Assembly: GCA_002868985.1 (NCBI GenBank) | Contig: PKTV01000263.1 | Location: 1 to 19,998 of the forward strand | Length of the DNA: 19,998 nucleotides | Direction: 5' to 3' | Source of the DNA: Desulfobacteraceae bacterium | Lineage (GTDB): Bacteria > Desulfobacterota > Desulfobacteria > Desulfobacterales > UBA11574 | In this document: positions 1-7,633 of the stretch, in pieces | Layout: each line of letters starts with the position of its first letter | Position numbering within the stretch: the first letter of the stretch is position 1 | Notes under the pieces: model-generated | The model's database searches: none | Told to the model about the DNA's origin: nothing | The model's input: only the letters and a program-made list of their open reading frames with translations | Program-made: the position numbers and the translations under genes

Positions 1-1767
1 AGGGTAACGGGTGATATCGGCAAGGCCGGTGTGGCCATTGATTCTATAGAGGATATGAAGATCCTTTTTGATCAGATTCCCCTGGACAAGATCACGGTTT
101 CTATGACCATGAACGGTGCGGTTCTTCCGGTGATGGCGGGATATATCGTCGCCGCAGAGGAACAGGGCGTAAAGCATGAACAATTGGGAGGAACCATACA
201 GAACGACATTCTGAAAGAGTACCTGACCCGAAACACCTATATCTATCCACCGGAACCTTCCATGCGGATTGTTTCCGACATTATTGGATACTGCTCCAAA
301 AACATGCCCAAATACAACACCGTCAGCATCAGCGGCTATCACATGATGGAAGCCGGTGCCGACTCTGTTCTTCAAACCGCATTTACACTGGCAGACGGTC
401 TCGAATATGTGAAAGCAGCTCTTGCGGCGGGACTGGATATCGATGCATTTGCGCCGAGGCTTTCGTTTTTCTTCGGTGTTGGGATGAACTTTTTTATGGA
501 AATCGCCATGTTAAGGGCCGCCCGTTTTCTGTGGCATGAACTCATGAGCCAATTCAATCCTAAAAATCCGAAATCTTCCATGTTGCGAACCCATGTTCAG
601 ACGTCAGGCTGGAGCCTGACCGAACAGGACCCGTACAATAACATCATTCGAACCACCATTGAGGCTATGGCTGCAGCCCTGGGGGGAACCCAGTCGCTCC
701 ACACCAATTCCTTTGATGAGGCTGTGGGTCTGCCCACTGATTTTTCCGCCAGAATTGCCAGAAATACACAGATTGTTATTCAGGAAGAATCTCAGATCTG
801 CCATGCCATCGATCCGATGGGCGGATCATATTATGTCGAGGCGTTGACCGACGGCATCATCAAGGCATCCAGAGAAATCATCGAAGAGGTTGAAAAGATA
901 GGTGGAATGGCAAAAGCCATTGAAACCGGCATGCCGAAAATGCGTATCGAAGAAGCGGCGGCCAGGAAACAGGCCCGTATCGACCAGGGGAAAGATGTGA
1001 TCGTGGGTGTGAATAAATACCAGATCGAGGAAGAACCGCTGAAAGGTCTTCTGGAGGTTTCAGAGACGGTGCGTGATGAGCAGGTTGCACGATTAAAAGA
1101 GATAAAAGCAAAAAGAGATAACGATGAAGTCCGAAGAACCCTGGAAGCCATAACCCATGCTGCCGAATCTGGCGGGAATCTTTTGGAAGTCTGTATTCCT
1201 GCTGTCAGGGCGCGGGCCACGGTTGGAGAAATTTCAGACGCCATGGAAAAGGTTTTCAACCGGTTTGTGGCCACAACCCAGTGCATATCCGGTGCATATG
1301 CCGATGAATATGCGGACAGTGAAATATTTGCCGCCGTGCGAAAAAGAACAGATGAATTTCAGGAAAAGAACGGGCGAAGACCCCGGATACTGGTGACAAA
1401 GATGGGACAGGACGGTCATGACCGCGGGATCAAGGTCATTGCCACTGCATTTGCAGACCTCGGGTTTGACGTGGACATCGGTCCCATGTTTCAGACCCCG
1501 GAGGAAGCCGCCCAAATGGCTGTGGAAAACGATGTGCATGTGGTCGGCGTTTCGAGCCTGGCTGCGGGACACAAGTCTTTGGTGCCACAGCTTATCAATG
1601 TTCTCAAAGAAAAGGGGGGTGAAGATATCAAGGTGGTGGTTGGTGGCGTCATTCCTCCGGCAGATTATGACTTTTTGTATCAAGCCGGGGCCAAAGGGGT
1701 ATTCGGCCCGGGAACCGTCGTCGCCGATTCAGCCAATAAGGTTCTGAATGTTCTTGAGCAAGGCTGA
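1..1767 (+). CDS. methylmalonyl-CoA mutase, catalytic plus B12-binding domains (5' partial)
   Basis: This is adenosylcobalamin-dependent methylmalonyl-CoA mutase, which interconverts (R)-methylmalonyl-CoA and succinyl-CoA in the cytoplasm. The frame is open from base 1. The first in-window residues ([13 protein letters not shown]) match the interior of the catalytic barrel, so the GTG at 31 is not the true start and roughly 130 N-terminal residues lie outside. The catalytic domain shows [10 protein letters not shown], the [10 protein letters not shown] segment and [12 protein letters not shown], whose His (codon 592-594) corresponds to the known active-site His. The C-terminal cobalamin domain has the base-off DxHxxG motif as DGHDRG (1411-1428), with the cobalt-ligand His at 1417-1419, then [11 protein letters not shown]. 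Both domains are on one chain, as in bacterial MutB/Sbm. The stop overlaps the meaB start by one base, indicating co-translation. The identification is very secure. Confidence 0.97.
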   Translation, partial: RVTGDIGKAGVAIDSIEDMKILFDQIPLDKITVSMTMNGAVLPVMAGYIVAAEEQGVKHEQLGGTIQNDILKEYLTRNTYIYPPEPSMRIVSDIIGYCSKNMPKYNTVSISGYHMMEAGADSVLQTAFTLADGLEYVKAALAAGLDIDAFAPRLSFFFGVGMNFFMEIAMLRAARFLWHELMSQFNPKNPKSSMLRTHVQTSGWSLTEQDPYNNIIRTTIEAMAAALGGTQSLHTNSFDEAVGLPTDFSARIARNTQIVIQEESQICHAIDPMGGSYYVEALTDGIIKASREIIEEVEKIGGMAKAIETGMPKMRIEEAAARKQARIDQGKDVIVGVNKYQIEEEPLKGLLEVSETVRDEQVARLKEIKAKRDNDEVRRTLEAITHAAESGGNLLEVCIPAVRARATVGEISDAMEKVFNRFVATTQCISGAYADEYADSEIFAAVRKRTDEFQEKNGRRPRILVTKMGQDGHDRGIKVIATAFADLGFDVDIGPMFQTPEEAAQMAVENDVHVVGVSSLAAGHKSLVPQLINVLKEKGGEDIKVVVGGVIPPADYDFLYQAGAKGVFGPGTVVADSANKVLNVLEQG

Positions 1768-2753
1768 TGATATCCGAAGATCCTCAATTTTATGTGCAAG
1801 GTGTTCTGAACGGTGACCGGCGAGTGATCGCCAAAACCATTACGGTGATTGAAAGTTCTCTGCCTGCCCATCAACGGCTGGCACAAACGATTATCGACCG
1901 ATTGCTTCCTTTTGCAGGAAAGGCGATACGCCTGGGTATAACAGGGGTGCCGGGTGTGGGTAAAAGCACTTTTATCGAAAGCCTCGGCACAATGCTTGTA
2001 AAAATGGGACATCGTGTGGCAGTCCTTGCTGTTGATCCCAGCAGCAAAAGAAGTGGCGGCAGCGTACTGGCAGATAAGACCCGTATGGAAAAGTTGGCCG
2101 TAGAGGAAAGGGCGTTTATTCGCCCCTCTCCTTCCGGAGGCACGTTGGGCGGCGTTGCCCGCAAAACCCGGGAGACCATGATTGTGTGTGAAGCTGCCGG
2201 GTTTGATGTTATCATCGTTGAAACCGTGGGTGTGGGTCAGTCCGAGACCGCTGTGGCATCAATGGTCGATTTCTTTTTGGTGCTGATGATTGCCGGTGCC
2301 GGAGACGAATTGCAGGGTATTAAGAAGGGTATTCTCGAACTTGCCGATGCCGTTGCCGTTAACAAAGCCGACGGTGACAATGTTGAAAGAGCGGAATTTG
2401 CCAGAAAACAATATGAAACGGCACTCCACTTCTTAACACCTTCATCGCCCAATTGGACACCACCGGTTCTAACCTGTAGTGCTTTGGAAATGATCGACAT
2501 CGATGTAATCTGGGAATGCGTTTTAAAACATCACAGAATATTTACGCAGACCGGAGAACTTGTGGCAAATCGGGAAATACAGGCCGTTGACTGGATGTGG
2601 TCCCTTGTTAAAGAGGGTCTAAAAGACCGTTTTTATCAAAACCCTGAAGTTAAAAAAATTCTTCCCGAAACAATAAAGGAGGTTGAAAACGGGGCTCTTG
2701 CATCCACCATCGCCGCAAGTCGATTGCTGGATCTTTTGGACGATAAACCCTAA
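1767..2753 (+). CDS. meaB: MeaB/ArgK-family GTPase, methylmalonyl-CoA mutase chaperone
   Basis: This SIMIBI-class G protein protects methylmalonyl-CoA mutase and gates delivery and release of its cobalamin cofactor. Motifs are in the expected order: Walker A GVPGVGKS (residues 60-67), VDPSS around D90, the MeaB segment KRSGGSVLADKTRM, ETVGVGQSE (152-160) and the guanine-specificity motif NKAD (199-202). The length of 328 residues is normal. The ATG shares its A with the mutase TGA stop (TGATG), and only a weak AAGG precedes it, so translation is probably coupled to the mutase. Direct adjacency to the mutase decides between MeaB and other ArgK-like GTPases. The older name 'LAO/AO transport ATPase' for this family is misleading. 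Confidence 0.96.
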   Translation: MISEDPQFYVQGVLNGDRRVIAKTITVIESSLPAHQRLAQTIIDRLLPFAGKAIRLGITGVPGVGKSTFIESLGTMLVKMGHRVAVLAVDPSSKRSGGSVLADKTRMEKLAVEERAFIRPSPSGGTLGGVARKTRETMIVCEAAGFDVIIVETVGVGQSETAVASMVDFFLVLMIAGAGDELQGIKKGILELADAVAVNKADGDNVERAEFARKQYETALHFLTPSSPNWTPPVLTCSALEMIDIDVIWECVLKHHRIFTQTGELVANREIQAVDWMWSLVKEGLKDRFYQNPEVKKILPETIKEVENGALASTIAASRLLDLLDDKP

Positions 2754-2761
2754 CCCGGACA

Positions 2762-2788
2762 AGCCGGCCTCCGGCTCGTAAGCCTACG
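2762..2788. repeat. small GC-rich hairpins just after meaB
   Basis: AGCCGG (2762-2767) and CCGGCT (2771-2776) form a 6-bp stem with a CCT loop, directly followed by CGTA/TACG around AGCC. There is no T-run, so this is not a convincing intrinsic terminator. It could be a processing or stability hairpin. Confidence 0.5.
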
Positions 2789-2812
2789 GCTCGGAGATAA
2801 CCAAAAATATTT

Positions 2813-2920
2813 GCCACCAAGGCACAAAGACCCGCCCGCCTCGCCTAAGGCGAAGCCGATGGCGGGCAGGCACGAAGGATTTTTTGTTATTTGTTCTTAG
2901 TGTCTTGGTGACTTTGTGGC
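2813..2920. repeat. inverted array of ~7-nt words (GCCACCAAGG-type), interrupted by a 40-bp insert
   Basis: The left arm (2813-2830 continued at 2871-2877) and the right arm (2896-2920) are inverted repeats that match at 21 of 25 positions once the 40-bp insert at 2831-2870 is removed. The arms are built of degenerate 7-nt words resembling CACCAAG, GCACAAA and GACACGA. The element would form a long hairpin in DNA or RNA. It fills most of the 338-bp meaB spacer. Downstream, 2939-3075 has A/T-rich sequence with a partial echo of the same words (2940-2960) and no recognisable gene. Confidence 0.7.
2831..2870. repeat. 40-bp palindromic unit inserted in the hairpin arm
   Basis: A GC-rich 40-bp unit begins CCCGCCCGCC and ends GGCGGGCAGG (9 of 10 terminal bases inverted), with an inner TCGCC-TAA-GGCGA palindrome. 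Deleting it restores an uninterrupted left arm (AAAGA|CACGAAG) that pairs with the right arm at 2896-2920. It therefore looks like a later insertion of a mobile palindromic repeat. No target duplication longer than a base or two is visible. Confidence 0.6.
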
Positions 2921-3075
2921 GAGAAGAAAAAAGTTTTGCCACAAAAAGCACAAAATTCACAATTAAAGTGCTATCGTTGCATAAATAAAAACGTCGAACG
3001 TTAGGGTAAGTTCAAGCCAAGACCCGCCAAGAGTGATGAGAGCCGCGTTTGATTGAACGGGGCCTGCATCTAATG

Positions 3076-3083
3076 AAAGGAGG
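3076..3083 (+). promoter_or_regulatory. strong Shine-Dalgarno AAAGGAGG
   Basis: A near-perfect anti-16S complement lies 8 nt before the ATG at 3092. It fixes the start of the ABM-like gene and suggests high translation. Confidence 0.8.
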
Positions 3084-3091
3084 ATTGCGAA

Positions 3092-3379
3092 ATGGCAGTA
3101 AAGATAATCATTAAACGAATCGTACCGCTAAACAAGACTGAAGCTTTAAAGTCGCTACTTCAAAAACTTAGAAATCTGGCCATGCAACAACCCGGCTATA
3201 TTTCCGGAGAAACATTTAAACGAATCGATCGTCCGGGTGAAAGTCTGGTGGTCAGTACCTGGCAGTCCATGGAAAATTGGAGAGCATGGGTGATGAGCGA
3301 CGAAAGAAGGGGGACACAGGAAAAAATCGATCATTTGCTGGGTGAAAAGACAGACTACGAGGTGTATACCTATGATTAG
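3092..3379 (+). CDS. small ABM-like (antibiotic biosynthesis monooxygenase fold) protein
   Basis: A 95-residue protein with the pattern of the dimeric alpha+beta barrel (ABM) family. It has an N-terminal strand (AVKIIIKRIVP), a helix (KTEALKSLLQKLRNLAMQQPGYIS), a GETFKRIDRPGESLVVSTWQSMENWRAW segment typical of these proteins, and a C-terminal strand ending YEVYTYD. The family includes quinol monooxygenases, heme-degrading enzymes and many uncharacterised members, and no substrate can be assigned. It is not a methylmalonyl-CoA epimerase, since the vicinal oxygen chelate metal ligands and length are absent. The strong ribosome site suggests abundant expression. Its place between meaB and the carboxyltransferase hints at a link to the pathway, but long spacers separate it from both. 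Fold assignment is moderately sure; function is unknown. Confidence 0.8.
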   Translation: MAVKIIIKRIVPLNKTEALKSLLQKLRNLAMQQPGYISGETFKRIDRPGESLVVSTWQSMENWRAWVMSDERRGTQEKIDHLLGEKTDYEVYTYD

Positions 3380-3389
3380 AGCGAATCTA

Positions 3390-3451
3390 AAATGCATCTT
3401 GGATGGTCATAACGAATAACAGGTTGCCGTTAAAAGGCACAAGATGCATTT
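3390..3451. terminator. perfect 11-bp inverted repeat, possible terminator hairpin
   Basis: AAATGCATCTT (3390-3400) and AAGATGCATTT (3441-3451) are perfect inverted repeats around a 40-nt loop, followed by a T-rich stretch. It lies directly after the ABM-like gene and before the carboxyltransferase. The loop is large for an intrinsic terminator, so it may instead be an mRNA-stabilising or regulatory hairpin. Confidence 0.45.
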
Positions 3452-3554
3452 CTGTTTATTTTTGAGCGAAGTCTGTTATTGATCTGATATCGGATTTAAA
3501 ATCTGAATCCAAAAAAATAAAAGGTCAATATGAATTGATGAAAGGAATTTTGTA

Positions 3555-5108
3555 ATGGGTATTATCGAAGATAAAATCAAGGATCTTAAAGAGCGTGAAG
3601 CCAGGATCCTCAAGATGGGCGGCGATAAAGCGGTTGCCAAGCAGAAAGAAAAGGGAAAAATGACCGCCCGCGAACGCTTGGATATCTTTTTTGATCCGGG
3701 TACGTTTCGGGAAATCGACATGTTCGTCAGTCACCGGTGTGTAAATTTCGGCATGGAAAAGCTTGATATTCCGTCTGACGGTGTCGTTACCGGGCATGGC
3801 CTTGTGGAAGGGAGGCATGTATTTGCCTTTGCTCAGGATTTTACGGCCAGGGCCGGCAGTTTGGGTGAAATGCATTCAAAGAAAATTTGCAAGATCATGG
3901 ACATGGCGCTTAAAGCCGGGGTTCCGTTTGTGGGTATGAACGATTCCGGTGGCGCAAGGATCCAGGAAGGCGTGGATTCCCTTTCCGGGTACGGTCAGAT
4001 TTTTTATCGCAATTCCATGAGTTCGGGTGTCATTCCCCAAATTTCGGCAATTATGGGTCCCACGGCCGGCGGGGCTGTCTATTCACCGGCCATGACAGAC
4101 TGGATTTTTATGGTCAAGGACACCAGTTACATGTTCATTACCGGACCGGATGTCATCAAATCCGTCACCGGGGAACAGATTACCTTTGAAGAACTCGGCG
4201 GTGCCATGGCCCATAACGAAAAGAGCGGTGTCGCACATTTTGCATGTGAAAGCGATGAAGATGCCATCAACCGGATCAAAAAACTTCTCTCTTATCTGCC
4301 TTCAAACAATATGGAAGATCCGCCCATAATTAATACCGGAGATGATCCGCGACGCACGGATCCGGCGCTCGACACCATTATTCCGGACAACCCAAACCAA
4401 TCTTATGACATGAAAGAAATTATCCGTTTAATCGTGGATAATGGTGAGATTTTTGAGCCTCACGAATACTTTGCCCAAAACATCATCATCTGTTTTGCCA
4501 GACTGAACGGGAGAAGTATCGGAATTATCGCCAACCAGCCCCAGATTCTTGCCGGATGCCTGGACATCAATGCTTCGGACAAAGCCACCCGCTTTATCCG
4601 TTTTTGTGATGCATTCAATATTCCGATGCTGACCATTGCCGATGTGCCGGGTTATCTTCCCGGTAGCGAGCAGGAATGGGGCGGTATCATCCGACATGGC
4701 GCAAAACTTCTCTGGTGCTACTCGGAAGCAACGGTGCCCAAAATTCTTCTGGTTACGCGTAAGGACTACGGGGGATCTTATCTTGCCATGTGTTCAAAAG
4801 ATTTAGGTGCCGACATGGCGTTTGCGTGGCCCAGTTCGGAAATAGCGGTCATGGGTGCCGGAGGGGCATGCAATGTCATTCATCGCAGGGCAATCAAGGG
4901 GGCGGACGATCCTGAGGCCAAACGCAAAGAACTGGTCAGTGAATATGAGGAACTCTTTTCAAATCCATATTGTGCCGCCAGCCGCGGTTTTGTGGATGCC
5001 GTCATCGTGCCGAGCGAAACCCGGCCTCGCCTGATCGACGCGTTGGAGGTGATGTGCAGTAAACGGGAAACCCTCCCACCGAAAAAACATGGGAATATAC
5101 CGATGTAA
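3555..5108 (+). CDS. methylmalonyl-CoA carboxyltransferase 12S-type subunit (PccB/MmdA family)
   Basis: This carboxyl-CoA transferase of the crotonase-like fold moves CO2 between biotin and propionyl-CoA/methylmalonyl-CoA. At 517 residues it has the usual two-domain size. The N-terminal half carries MNDSGGARIQEGVDSL (128-143) and the oxyanion-forming loop GPTAGGAVYSPAMTDW (168-183). The C-terminal half carries DVPGYLPG (363-370), GGIIRHGAKLL (376-386), YGGSYLAMC (405-413) and the signature tail PPKKHGNIP. Leu410 replaces the Asp of typical propionyl-CoA carboxylase beta (YGGAYDVM). From memory, YGGSYLAM resembles the 12S subunit of Propionibacterium transcarboxylase. With the 5S-like biotin protein downstream, a transcarboxylase role is more likely than an ATP-dependent carboxylase. 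AAAGGAA at 3540-3546 serves as ribosome site. Confidence 0.93.
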   Translation: MGIIEDKIKDLKEREARILKMGGDKAVAKQKEKGKMTARERLDIFFDPGTFREIDMFVSHRCVNFGMEKLDIPSDGVVTGHGLVEGRHVFAFAQDFTARAGSLGEMHSKKICKIMDMALKAGVPFVGMNDSGGARIQEGVDSLSGYGQIFYRNSMSSGVIPQISAIMGPTAGGAVYSPAMTDWIFMVKDTSYMFITGPDVIKSVTGEQITFEELGGAMAHNEKSGVAHFACESDEDAINRIKKLLSYLPSNNMEDPPIINTGDDPRRTDPALDTIIPDNPNQSYDMKEIIRLIVDNGEIFEPHEYFAQNIIICFARLNGRSIGIIANQPQILAGCLDINASDKATRFIRFCDAFNIPMLTIADVPGYLPGSEQEWGGIIRHGAKLLWCYSEATVPKILLVTRKDYGGSYLAMCSKDLGADMAFAWPSSEIAVMGAGGACNVIHRRAIKGADDPEAKRKELVSEYEELFSNPYCAASRGFVDAVIVPSETRPRLIDALEVMCSKRETLPPKKHGNIPM

Positions 5109-5176
5109 TAGGTCATAGGTGATAGGTAAGAGGTAATAGGGCATTTTCAAAAACCCATAACCTATAACCCATAACC
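5108..5176. repeat. inverted array of ~7-nt ATAGGTn words
   Basis: Five consecutive heptamers (ATAGGTC, ATAGGTG, ATAGGTA, AGAGGTA, ATAGGGC; 5108-5142) start on the last base of the carboxyltransferase stop codon. A 10-nt A/T spacer follows, then complementary heptamers (ACCCATA, ACCTATA, ACCCATA, ACC; 5153-5176). The transcript could fold into a hairpin just ahead of the next gene. Confidence 0.75.
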
Positions 5177-5194
5177 GTTGTAAATGGTGAAACG

Positions 5195-5410
5195 ATGGAA
5201 AACAATAAGAAAGCAGCAGCGGCAATCGCTGCGGTGATGAACTACATCACAACCGAAGAAGAAGCGATCTGCATTCAGTCCATGGCCACACCTGCAGTGG
5301 CACCGTCGCCAGCACCTTATGCTGCAGCACCGATGAGACTGTGGGGGACAAGCGGGCGACAGGCCCAGATGCAGATGCGTAATTTGATGCAAATGAGAAC
5401 TTTCAGATAA
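5195..5410 (+). CDS. small OadG/MmdE-like carboxylase accessory protein (71 aa)
   Basis: The N-terminus KKAAAAIAAVMNYI and C-terminus MRLWGTSGRQAQMQMRN flank an Ala/Pro-rich linker (about residues 28-46). The W-x3-GR-x3-M-x2-R ending recalls the C-terminal tails of OadG and the MmdD/MmdE subunits of decarboxylase sodium pumps. Those tails help hold the carboxyltransferase and biotin subunits together. No membrane-spanning segment is present, so this is not an ion-pump gamma subunit. It is more like a soluble assembly factor for the transcarboxylase encoded on both sides. Only a weak GGTGA (5186-5190) precedes the ATG. The position between 12S- and 5S-type genes supports a structural role. The family link is by motif resemblance only. 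Confidence 0.75.
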   Translation: MENNKKAAAAIAAVMNYITTEEEAICIQSMATPAVAPSPAPYAAAPMRLWGTSGRQAQMQMRNLMQMRTFR

Positions 5411-5457
5411 TTGACGATGTCAATCATAAATATTTAATTAAAAGGGAGAACGTTAAG

Positions 5458-7515
5458 ATGAGTGATCACAACCAGGTGAAAATAACTAACATGGATTACA
5501 GCAAGGAGAGGCCTGCGGCTGAAAATCCCGTTAAGATACAAGACCTGAGCCTGCGGGACGGACACCAATCCTTGTTTGCCACCCGGGGGAGAACCGAAGA
5601 TATGATTCCGGTTGCCGAAAAGATGGACGAGGTCGGATTTTGGGCCGTTGAAACGTGGGGTGGCGCCACTTTTGATACCATGCATCGTTTTTTGAATGAA
5701 GATCCGTGGGAGCGGATTCGCACCTTAAAGCGTTACATGACAAAGACGCCGTTTTCCATGCTGCTCAGAGCACAAAACCTTGTGGGTTACAGGAATTATG
5801 CCGATGATGTTGCCGAGGCTTTTGTGGAGCGGGCGGCTGAAAACGGAATGGATGTTTTCAGAACATTTGATGCCTTGAATGATTACCGCAACTTTGAAAC
5901 GGTGGTCAAGGTGATTAAAGAATATGGGAAGCATTTTCAGGGCTGTATCTGTTATACCATGACCGAACCGCGGATGGGCGGAGACGTATATAATATTGAT
6001 TATTATGTCAACAAGGCCAAAGACCTGGAGGCCATGGGCGCCGACACTATCTGTATCAAGGATATGGCAGGCCTTATTGCTCCCTATGACGCCTATGAAA
6101 TTGTCAAGGCGTTAAAAGCAGCGGTGAAGGCGCCTATACACCTGCACAGCCACTTTACTTCCGGAATGTCACCCATGAGCCATTTGAAGGCGATTGAGGC
6201 CGGTGTGGATATCATTGATACCTGCATGTCACCGTATGCCTATCGGACGTCGCATGCTGCCATTGAACCGCTTGTGATGACACTTATCGGGACCAACCGG
6301 GACACCGGATTCGATATTAAGCAACTTGCGGAGATCAACGAAATATTTGAAAAGAAAGTCATGCCCAAATACAAGCATCTGCTGGACGATTCCAAGGTGT
6401 CGATCATCGATATCAGTGTGCTGTTACACCAGACACCGGGAGGGATGCTTTCAAATCTCGTCAACCAGCTAAGAGAAATGGACGCGTTGCACAAGATTGA
6501 TGAGGTTTACAAGGAACTCCCGAGAGTCAGAAAAGAACTTGGACAGATTCCGCTGGTAACGCCCACCAGTCAGATCGTCGGGATACAAACCGTCAACAAC
6601 GTTCTTTTTGATGATGAAAATGAGCGATATAAGATGATTACCGGGCAGGTTAAAGATCTGTGCTACGGCTTATACGGGAAAACAGCCATTCCCATCGATC
6701 CGGATGTTCAAAAGAAAGCACTTGCAGGATATCAAAGAGGAGAAGAACCGATCACCTGCAGGCCGGCCGAGGTCTTGGAGCCGGAGCTTGAACAGGCTAA
6801 GAGCGATACCGAAGGCCTTGCCCAGGACCTGGACGATGTTCTGACCTATGCAATTTATCCCATAACCGGCAAGCGGTTTTTGAAATGGAAGTACGGCAAG
6901 GAAGATCCGCCAATCGAAGTCAAGCCTCGAACCCTGGAAGAGATTAAATCCGAGGAGGACCTGGTGAAGCTGGCCAAACTGGGCAAGCTGGTCCGAAAAG
7001 TGGAAAAGAAAGCGCCGCCAAAAACCGATGCCCTTCGAACATTTAGTGTGTTCGTTGACGAGGAATATTTTGAAGTGGGTGTGGAAGAACCCGGTGGGTC
7101 GCCGATTATCAGCTATGTGCAACAATTGCCGGCTGGAGCACCGGTTTCAATGCCGGCACCTGCCGCCCCTGTTGCCCCTGCTGCCGCGCCGGCAGCACCC
7201 AAACCCGCAGCACCTGCGGCGCCCAAACCTGCAGCGCCTGCTGAACCGGCACCGGCGCCTCCCAAGCCGGAAGCACCGGCACCGGCTGCTGCCGGAGTTG
7301 AAGGTACGCCGTTGAAAGCGCCAATGCCCGGTATGATCGTTAAATATCTCAAGCAGGTGGGGGAAGCAGTAAACAAAGGAGAGACGATGGTCATTCTGGA
7401 GGCCATGAAGATGGAAAATGCCCTTTCATCCCCTGCGGGCGGCACCGTTAAGGCCATTAATTTCTCCAGCGGAGATTCCGTGGCCAAAGACGATGTGCTG
7501 TGTGTGATCGGCTGA
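5458..7515 (+). CDS. transcarboxylase 5S-type subunit fused to biotin carrier domain (PycB/OadA-like)
   Basis: This 685-residue protein carries the pyruvate/oxaloacetate half of the carboxyl transfer. Residues ~25-330 are the HMGL-like barrel: LRDGHQS with metal ligand Asp34, ETWGGATFD, IKDMAGL with the carboxylated Lys201, and HLHSH with metal ligands His230 and His232. Residues ~330-510 match the conserved carboxylase domain (QTPGGMLSNL, LVTPTSQIVG). A flexible Ala/Pro linker (about 560-615; DNA 7135-7300) leads to a biotinyl domain with EAMKMEN, biotin-accepting Lys651 (codon 7408-7410). It resembles oxaloacetate decarboxylase alpha and pyruvate carboxylase B. No membrane beta subunit is nearby, and a 12S-type gene lies upstream, which favours methylmalonyl-CoA:pyruvate carboxyltransferase with the 1.3S biotin carrier fused on. 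GGGAGAA (5444-5450) is the ribosome site. Confidence 0.93.
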   Translation: MSDHNQVKITNMDYSKERPAAENPVKIQDLSLRDGHQSLFATRGRTEDMIPVAEKMDEVGFWAVETWGGATFDTMHRFLNEDPWERIRTLKRYMTKTPFSMLLRAQNLVGYRNYADDVAEAFVERAAENGMDVFRTFDALNDYRNFETVVKVIKEYGKHFQGCICYTMTEPRMGGDVYNIDYYVNKAKDLEAMGADTICIKDMAGLIAPYDAYEIVKALKAAVKAPIHLHSHFTSGMSPMSHLKAIEAGVDIIDTCMSPYAYRTSHAAIEPLVMTLIGTNRDTGFDIKQLAEINEIFEKKVMPKYKHLLDDSKVSIIDISVLLHQTPGGMLSNLVNQLREMDALHKIDEVYKELPRVRKELGQIPLVTPTSQIVGIQTVNNVLFDDENERYKMITGQVKDLCYGLYGKTAIPIDPDVQKKALAGYQRGEEPITCRPAEVLEPELEQAKSDTEGLAQDLDDVLTYAIYPITGKRFLKWKYGKEDPPIEVKPRTLEEIKSEEDLVKLAKLGKLVRKVEKKAPPKTDALRTFSVFVDEEYFEVGVEEPGGSPIISYVQQLPAGAPVSMPAPAAPVAPAAAPAAPKPAAPAAPKPAAPAEPAPAPPKPEAPAPAAAGVEGTPLKAPMPGMIVKYLKQVGEAVNKGETMVILEAMKMENALSSPAGGTVKAINFSSGDSVAKDDVLCVIG

Positions 7516-7519
7516 GCAG

Positions 7520-7610
7520 TTGAATATTGAAGATTGGTTGAATCGCTGAATCGTTAAATGGTTAAATGATAATCACTACTTGACCAATCGACCATTTGAC
7601 GAATCGCCCA
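7520..7610. repeat. inverted array of ~7-nt GTTGAAT/GTCAAAT words
   Basis: Degenerate 7-nt words (GTTGAAT, TGAATCG, TTAAATG, GTTAAAT) on the left are opposed by inverted words on the right (7580-7608). ATCGACCATTTGAC (7587-7600) occurs as an exact 14-nt inverted copy at 10211-10224, so this spacer and the one after sucD hold the same repeat family. The array lies between the biotin protein gene and sucC and would fold in the transcript. Confidence 0.65.
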
Positions 7611-7633
7611 AATAAAAAGGGAGAATTGGTTTA

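Noticed and set aside
831..1683. Long antisense frames opposite the mutase gene
   Set aside because: No ribosome site or recognisable domain; they arise from codon bias of the mutase frame.
7028..7487. Long Ala/Pro/Arg- or Gly/Ala-rich reading frames on both strands over the linker of the biotin protein
   Set aside because: They are shadows of the repetitive GC-rich linker codons. The biotin protein frame is continuous and has all expected motifs.
7520..7610. Possible CRISPR array because of short repeated words
   Set aside because: Words are only ~7 nt, degenerate and inverted. There are no uniform 25-40-nt repeats with spacers, and no cas gene nearby.
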